DNA of 64,000 nt from Streptomyces sp. NBC_00154. Lineage in GTDB: Bacteria; Actinomycetota; Actinomycetes; Streptomycetales; Streptomycetaceae. Each line of letters opens with the position of its first letter. Positions within the stretch are counted from its first letter, which is position 1. Under the pieces are notes generated by a model. It worked only from the letters and a program-made list of their open reading frames with translations, was not told where the DNA came from and ran no database searches. Of this stretch, positions 59,545 to 64,000 are shown one piece after another. The DNA lies in assembly GCF_026342835.1 (NCBI RefSeq), contig NZ_JAPEMI010000001.1, forward strand, positions 7,880,501 through 7,944,500, written 5' to 3'. A program made the translations under genes and the position numbers.

Positions 59545-60708
59545 TCAGGCGCGTCCGCCGAGTCTCCACCCGCCCGGCGCGGGAAACAGCTCGGTGGTGA
59601 TCAGATCGCCCAGCCGCCAGGGCAGACAGGAGCGGTCCGCGAGCGTCGTGTCCACCTCGAGTGCCGGGTCGGTGTGCGGGGCGTGCAGGGGCAGATGCCG
59701 GTAGCGGCCGCGCCTCGGCCGCTCCGCCTCGACCACCGCCTTCTTGGATGCGGCCCGGCCCGCGGGCACCGGACGCAGAGGCGGATGCCGCACCATCCAC
59801 GCCTCGACCATGGCCAGGCCCTCCACCACGGGGATGCGCCACTGCTCCAGCAGCCCCGCAACCTCCTCCAGCCAGGCCCGGTCCGCGTCCTCGGTGAGGG
59901 TGCGGCGCTGCCGCTGCCGCTCCCGCGCGGCCAGCCGGTAGGCGAGGCGCACCGCCTCCGGGGAGAACACCAGTGGCGCGATGCGCAGTTCGTCCCGGCC
60001 CGCGCGGCCTAGCGCCCGTCTGCGGGTGCGCCACACCGGAGCGTTGAGCACGGGGATGTTCCACCAGCACGAGGCGATGGCGTAGGCGTCGGCGAACATC
60101 GCCTGTCCGCCCGCGCCCAGCCGGCGCTCCAGCAGCACCCGCAGGCGGTGGGCGTCGGCGACCTCAGGCACGGCCGACAGCCGGATAGCCGCGGTTCCGG
60201 GCTCGCGCCGGTTATCCAGCCAGCGCCCGTGCGCGGCGCAGACCTGCCACGTCGCATCGGCGGCTAGGTAGGAATTCCACGCCGTGCCCTTGATACGGGC
60301 GCACATCTCGCACACCCGCACCAGGAAGCAGCCGGGGGTGTCCCAGGGCCAGTCCCACGCCGGCCCGCCCGCCGCAGTCAACAGCCGGTTCGCGCGCAGG
60401 TTCGGCAGCGCGGACTGCAGCTCGCCGACCGAGCGGCCCGTCATCACGGCGAGCCGGTCCAGCGCGGCCGTATTGAGATAGCCGTAGCGCGGATCGCCAG
60501 GCACGCCGGCCTTGCGCAGCGGCGTGCCGAACATGGGCCAGAACTCCTGGTCGGGGATGCCGTTGGCGTCCGCCAGGCGCCGGGTGTAGGAGCCGGTCGA
60601 CTCCCCGCCGATCAACCGCACCGACAGCGCCAGCCGCTGCGCCGGCCGCCAGGGCCTTTTCCGCTGCGGCCGGCCGGCCGCAGCGCTTCCCGCACGAACC
60701 ACCGTCAC
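59545..60708 (-). CDS. TniQ-like protein
   Basis: 387 residues. The opening RLALSVRLIGGESTGSYTRRLADANGI resembles TniQ (LPxESFxSYLxRLA); CEMCARIKG and CAAHGRWL suggest a zinc-binding pair, and the C-terminal half is helical and basic (RLAARERQRQRRTLTEDADRAWLEEVAGLL). TniQ proteins help target Tn7/Tn5053-like transposition, but stand-alone TniQ-like genes are common in Streptomyces. No tniA or tniB is visible here. The promoter faces the helicase gene. Confidence 0.68.
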   Translation of the reverse strand: MTVVRAGSAAAGRPQRKRPWRPAQRLALSVRLIGGESTGSYTRRLADANGIPDQEFWPMFGTPLRKAGVPGDPRYGYLNTAALDRLAVMTGRSVGELQSALPNLRANRLLTAAGGPAWDWPWDTPGCFLVRVCEMCARIKGTAWNSYLAADATWQVCAAHGRWLDNRREPGTAAIRLSAVPEVADAHRLRVLLERRLGAGGQAMFADAYAIASCWWNIPVLNAPVWRTRRRALGRAGRDELRIAPLVFSPEAVRLAYRLAARERQRQRRTLTEDADRAWLEEVAGLLEQWRIPVVEGLAMVEAWMVRHPPLRPVPAGRAASKKAVVEAERPRRGRYRHLPLHAPHTDPALEVDTTLADRSCLPWRLGDLITTELFPAPGGWRLGGRA

Positions 60709-60965
60709 GTACCTCTCTCACCAGCTGTCCCCGCAGCGGGGCGACGCCTTTCCCCCCGGCCGGGCATCCGCTCCTTACGCCGGGACGAGCAACCCGTATA
60801 CGTCCGCTGCCGCCTATGCGCGCGAGCCATGTCCGCTCCCGGCGCAGGCCGCGTCTTTGGCCGAAAATCTTCGACGCCTCCTCCGGCCGGGCAGGCCCGG
60901 CCAGTAGATTCCCGCGCGATCCGAAGCAGGGGCGCCGCCAGCCCCGAGAAGGGGGAGGCGCCACC

Positions 60966-61460
60966 ATGCAACTGCGGGAACACCAGGCCGCGGCTCTGGC
61001 CGCGATTCAGGCCGCGGTGGCGGCCGGTGAGAAACGCATGACGGTCGTCTCGGCGTGCGGTACGGGCAAGACACTGGTCGCCCAGCAGACCGCACAGCGG
61101 CTGGCACCGCGGGGCTCCGTGCTGGTGCTGATGCCGACCAGAGCCCTCGTGACCCAGAGCATCCGGCGCTGGCGTGAGGCCGGCCGGACGGGGCTGGCAC
61201 TCGGCGTCTGCTCCCTCAGCCAGACCGAGAGCGGCCTGGCTCCCTCGGAAGCGGTGCTGTGCCGCTACCCGCGGGCCCTCGCCCGGGCCGCCCGCACGAC
61301 CGGCCCGGTCACCGTGTTCTCCACCTACGGCTCCCTCCACCACATCCGCGACGCCCACGACCTGTACGGGCTGCCGCCCTGGGACCTCGTGATCATCGAT
61401 GAGGCCCACCGCACCTGCTCCGCGTTCGGCGATGCGGGTCCCATGACACGTCTTCTGTGA
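60966..61460 (+). pseudogene. DEAH-type helicase, N-terminal fragment
   Basis: 164 codons from ATG 60966 behind GGGGGAGG. Helicase motifs Q-like (LREHQAAALAAIQAA), I (SACGTGKTLVAQQTA), Ia (VLMPTRALVTQS) and II (DLVIIDEAHRT) are intact, then the frame ends PMTRLL where motif III should follow. The C-terminal RecA lobe is missing. The cut coincides with the 3' end of the gene on the other strand, marking a rearrangement joint near 61445. Confidence 0.78.
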
Positions 61461-62460
61461 CCGGTTCGAATGTCCATGCTGCGATGGTGTTCACGGTCAC
61501 GAGGCGGTTGAGTGTTGCGGTCAGGGTGTTCTGGTCGAGTCCGCAGGTACGGGTCAGGTGGTCTGCTTCCATGCTGGTCCGCCCGGGGTTGGGGGAGTGG
61601 TGCGCGGCGAGTACCAGTGCGGTCAGACGGTCTGCGGCCGGCAAGGCGCGCAGCCGTGGCTGGGAGACCGCACGCAGGCCCCAGTCGGCAGCCCGGTGAC
61701 GGTCGTGCCGGGCGGGTTCCTGGGTGAGGACGGTGGCATCGAGCAGTTGCGCGGCGGCAGTTCTCTGCTCTGTCTGTTCTGTGGGATGCGGCAGGCGGCG
61801 CAGCCAGCGGGCGTTCTCCAGCTCGTCCCAGGGCGCGAGGTCCTGGGCCAGGCGCATGCCGCGGAGCAGTCCGGCCGGGAGATGTACCTGTCCGGATGTG
61901 TTGCTGCGCAGTGCGCACTGCAGGGCGAGGAGTCGACCTTCGGCGCTCGCATCCGGGGGAAGTGCGGCAGCGAGATAGCTGAGCATCTCGCGGACACGAA
62001 CCGCCGGAGGGGTACCACCGGGCAGCCTGACACGCTTTGCCCCAGCGGAACCGGGGCCGGCATCGAGCTTCGCTGAGGTTGATGCGACGGCGGTGTCGGG
62101 GACGATGGCGCTGCCCGGGGTGGCGCCCGCGCAGGCGGCGCAGACGTCGGCCAGACGCCAGAGTCGACCCCCGCGTTCACGCGCGAGGACGAGCAGGACG
62201 GGTCCGGAGCAGCCGCGGTGGCGCGGATGCCACCGGCATCCGCGTTCGTGGCACTGGCAGGTGCGCAGGTGTGGGGGCAGTGCATCGTGCCGCGCGTGGT
62301 GGGCCAGGTGCGCCAGGACCGCGGGCCGGGCTGCAGAAGCTGCCAGAGCGTGGCCGCGTGGTGCGCACAGGGCGCAATAGAGCACGGTTTTGCCCTGCTG
62401 CGGGCGTAGTTCCACGGTCCAGGTGCGCCGTACTTGTGGGCGCAGGGTGCATAGCCTCAT
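61393..62460 (-). CDS. Cys-rich hypothetical protein
   Basis: 355 residues from ATG 62460. The N-terminal 130 residues carry CxxC-like clusters (YCALCAPRGH, RTCQCHERGCRWHPRHRGCSG, ADVCAACAG), the middle is helical (VREMLSYLAAALPPDASAEG, LLALQCALRSNTSGQVHLPA), and the end resembles a winged helix (LTALVLAAHHSPN, LDQNTLTATLNRLVTVNTIA). The last 15 or so residues lie over the truncated helicase, so the native C-terminus is probably altered. Divergent from the XRE gene. Function unknown. Confidence 0.65.
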   Translation of the reverse strand: MRLCTLRPQVRRTWTVELRPQQGKTVLYCALCAPRGHALAASAARPAVLAHLAHHARHDALPPHLRTCQCHERGCRWHPRHRGCSGPVLLVLARERGGRLWRLADVCAACAGATPGSAIVPDTAVASTSAKLDAGPGSAGAKRVRLPGGTPPAVRVREMLSYLAAALPPDASAEGRLLALQCALRSNTSGQVHLPAGLLRGMRLAQDLAPWDELENARWLRRLPHPTEQTEQRTAAAQLLDATVLTQEPARHDRHRAADWGLRAVSQPRLRALPAADRLTALVLAAHHSPNPGRTSMEADHLTRTCGLDQNTLTATLNRLVTVNTIAAWTFEPVTEDVSWDPHRRTRSRCGGPHR

Positions 62461-62548
62461 GGGGCGCCCGTTCCTCCTGCCTTCGACTGGGAGCCGACCC
62501 GCCCCTGGGAGTTGTGGTGAGGGGAGGGGTGTCGGCGGCACACCGTAG

Positions 62549-62628
62549 TGCAGACCTCTGCCCTTCGCCCGGGGCGGTCACCTGCAGAAATAGGGCAGAG
62601 GTCTGCACTGGCAGGGCAGGGGTCTGCA
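62549..62628. promoter_or_regulatory. Three-copy 16-bp repeat in a divergent promoter
   Basis: AGGGCAGAGGTCTGCA at 62592-62607, AGGGCAGGGGTCTGCA at 62613-62628 (21 bp on, two helical turns), and the exact complement TGCAGACCTCTGCCCT at 62549-62564. The sites lie between the divergent Cys-rich and XRE genes; the nearest ends 15 bases before the XRE start. A cooperative operator for the XRE protein is the simplest reading. Confidence 0.7.
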
Positions 62629-62643
62629 CCTTCGGATGGGGGA

Positions 62644-62907
62644 GTGACCACCTTCCCGCCCGACCCGAACCTCACCGCCCTCCGCCTGGAGCTCGCGCGG
62701 CTGAGGAGCGAACGCGGCTGGACCTACGACGAACTCGCCCGCCGCACCGGCCTGGCCAGACGCACCCTCATCGAAATCGAGCAGGGCCGCACCATCGGAT
62801 CCCTCAAGACCTGGCACGCTCTCGCCCACGCCCTCGACGTGTCCGTCGACCACCTCTTCGCCACCCTCTGCGAAGGACACGAGCCACCCGCCGAGCCCGC
62901 CGAATAG
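62644..62907 (+). CDS. XRE-family helix-turn-helix regulator
   Basis: 87 residues from GTG 62644. Nearly the whole protein is an HTH_3 domain (LRLELARLRSERGWTYDELA, RRTGLARRTLIEIEQGRTIG, LKTWHALAHALDVSVDHLF). There is no effector domain. It probably binds the triple repeat immediately upstream and controls itself and the divergent gene. Small XRE proteins of this kind are typical of plasmid and integrative-element control circuits. Confidence 0.83.
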   Translation: MTTFPPDPNLTALRLELARLRSERGWTYDELARRTGLARRTLIEIEQGRTIGSLKTWHALAHALDVSVDHLFATLCEGHEPPAEPAE

Positions 62908-63063
62908 CGTCACCGGCCCTGCCGTTGAGGATCACCCGATCCAGTCACCGACGGGAACTCCCGTACGGGAAACCGCACATCAGTCCCGCCCTATTGAGCC
63001 ATCCGCAGGACAATCCGGCACGCTCACCGTAGCGGCGGCGCGTCGCCTGTCACCTTCACGGTC

Positions 63064-63930
63064 ATGTCCTCCACTGCCTCATCCGGCCGCCGATGGGACG
63101 GAACCCCCGCCCGCCCCCACCGCCAGCGGGCCCTGCGCGTCGCCCCCGACAGCCCCACCCGCCTCGTGCGCAGCGCCCAGCCCAGTCGCTGCCGAGACTG
63201 CGGCAACCACGTCGACTGGTACACCCGCACCGACAACCGCCCCGTCAGCCTCCACCCGCACGAACTCGACGCCACCACCGTGCCGGTTGCCAGCCGCTGG
63301 CACGTCAGCTCCGGCATCGCCCACCCCGCCGACGACGGCACCCCCTGGTGCCGCATCTTGCACCTCGCCCTGTGCCCCGCACGCACCGCCCCCACCCGGC
63401 TCACCCCGCAAATCGCCGCACTGCGTGGCCACCTCGCTCTGCACACCCGCCGACTCCTCGACACCGGCACCCTCACCCCACCCACACCGGACACAGCCTC
63501 ACCGGCAACCGCCCCGGAGCCCTGCCGCCCGGCCCGGCCCATCGTCCTGCTCCTCCACACCCGCTACCTCGCCGCCCAACCCATCGACACCATCCAGTGC
63601 GTAGCCCAGACCCGCCGACGCCACCGTTGCACCCAGCCCGTCCTCAGCCCCAGCACCCCGGCCGGCGCGTGGGCACTTGTCCCCGCCACCACCGGGCGCA
63701 GACAACTGTCCATCCCCGATGGTCTGATGGCCGTCTACGACCTCACCCCCCTTACCTACGCGGAACAGCTGCGCTGGCGCCATCAACGCTGCCCCGCCCA
63801 CGCCGCCGTCCCGGGCGCAGCCGACCTCGCCCTCTGCGACTGGGAACCGTTCGACCCGCTGCTGCACCACCAGCACATCCACAACCGCCTGCCCACCACA
63901 GTCCGCCACCGCACCCAGGCACGGGCATGA
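63064..63930 (+). CDS. DUF6083-like hypothetical protein
   Basis: 288 residues from ATG 63064. The conserved-looking block is CRDCGNHVDWYTRTDNRPVS, then HPHELDATTVPVASRWHVSS and HPADDGTPWCRILHLALCPA, which has CxxC and later cysteines suggesting metal binding and fits DUF6083 of streptomycetes. The C-terminal half is less conserved (TQPVLSPSTPAGAWALVPAT, LTYAEQLRWRHQRCPAH). No signal or membrane segment. Role unknown. Confidence 0.68.
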   Translation: MSSTASSGRRWDGTPARPHRQRALRVAPDSPTRLVRSAQPSRCRDCGNHVDWYTRTDNRPVSLHPHELDATTVPVASRWHVSSGIAHPADDGTPWCRILHLALCPARTAPTRLTPQIAALRGHLALHTRRLLDTGTLTPPTPDTASPATAPEPCRPARPIVLLLHTRYLAAQPIDTIQCVAQTRRRHRCTQPVLSPSTPAGAWALVPATTGRRQLSIPDGLMAVYDLTPLTYAEQLRWRHQRCPAHAAVPGAADLALCDWEPFDPLLHHQHIHNRLPTTVRHRTQARA

Positions 63931-64000
63931 GAAGACCACACGACCACGTGCAGCCGAGAACTCCACCGAGACAGTGTTGCCAGGCCCGTGCCGTGCCCCG

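Noticed and set aside
59545..60708. Part of a Tn7-like or CRISPR-associated transposon
   Set aside because: Only a TniQ-like gene is present; no tniA, tniB, tnsC or end repeats were seen.
62549..62628. Possible CRISPR repeats
   Set aside because: Only three 16-bp copies, one inverted, with irregular spacing and no cas genes. An operator fits better.

Overview
The window is high-GC, filamentous-actinomycete DNA. The closest match to codon use, gene families and signal peptides is Streptomyces, and the density of insertion sequences and gene fossils fits an unstable chromosome arm or a linear plasmid. No rRNA, tRNA, CRISPR array or core housekeeping operon is visible. All family assignments were made by eye.

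Layout. (a) 1-16 kb is a pile of nested mobile elements: an IS630 element, two identical inverted 1,442-bp IS701 copies, and between them an IS1182 element that is itself split by a 6,190-bp Tn3-family transposon. That transposon carries a resolvase, an ArsR-like regulator, an MFS exporter and a frameshifted tnpA. A truncated SDR gene and a complete IS1380 element follow. (b) 16-19.3 kb holds small hypothetical and secreted proteins. (c) 19.4-27.8 kb is a coherent uronate/glucarate utilisation locus: two secreted GH79-type glycosidases, a LacI regulator, a KDG dehydratase, a glucarate dehydratase and a sodium:solute symporter. (d) 27.7-37.4 kb mixes fossils (PP2C phosphatase, IS982, IS5, IS3, MFS and primase fragments) with intact secreted lytic enzymes: an M15-like protein, a GH25 lysozyme, a Tat-exported amidase and an HNH nuclease that has a frameshifted twin. 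(e) 37.9-45.2 kb has a zinc-ribbon/integrase pair, a DUF4240 protein, an IS5 element with a passenger gene, an M23 peptidase and an integrase-core IS inside integrase debris.

(f) 45.3-53.2 kb looks like a small biosynthetic locus. A LysR/SDR pair is followed by a tight operon: a 17-codon leader ORF, an Asp/Glu racemase, an EamA exporter, a haem-oxygenase-like diiron enzyme, a membrane desaturase and a small unknown protein. It faces a chimeric gene that joins most of an EPSP synthase to the sensor and LuxR-type HTH of a regulator. A second IS1182 copy (53.6-55.3 kb) closes the block.

(g) 55.9-59.4 kb is the most defence-like part. A DUF262/DUF1524 (GmrSD-type) protein with an apparent C-terminal RAMA domain is followed by a protein that fuses a DnaX tau-like domain to a PD-(D/E)XK nuclease. 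A strong terminator closes the pair. (h) 59.5-64 kb has a TniQ-like protein, a truncated helicase, a Cys-rich hypothetical, an XRE regulator behind a three-copy 16-bp repeat, and a DUF6083-like protein.

The most promising candidates for something new are the GmrSD-RAMA plus DnaX-nuclease pair, the EPSP synthase-LuxR chimera with its neighbouring operon, and the CTAG tetranucleotide shared as a landing site by three IS families.
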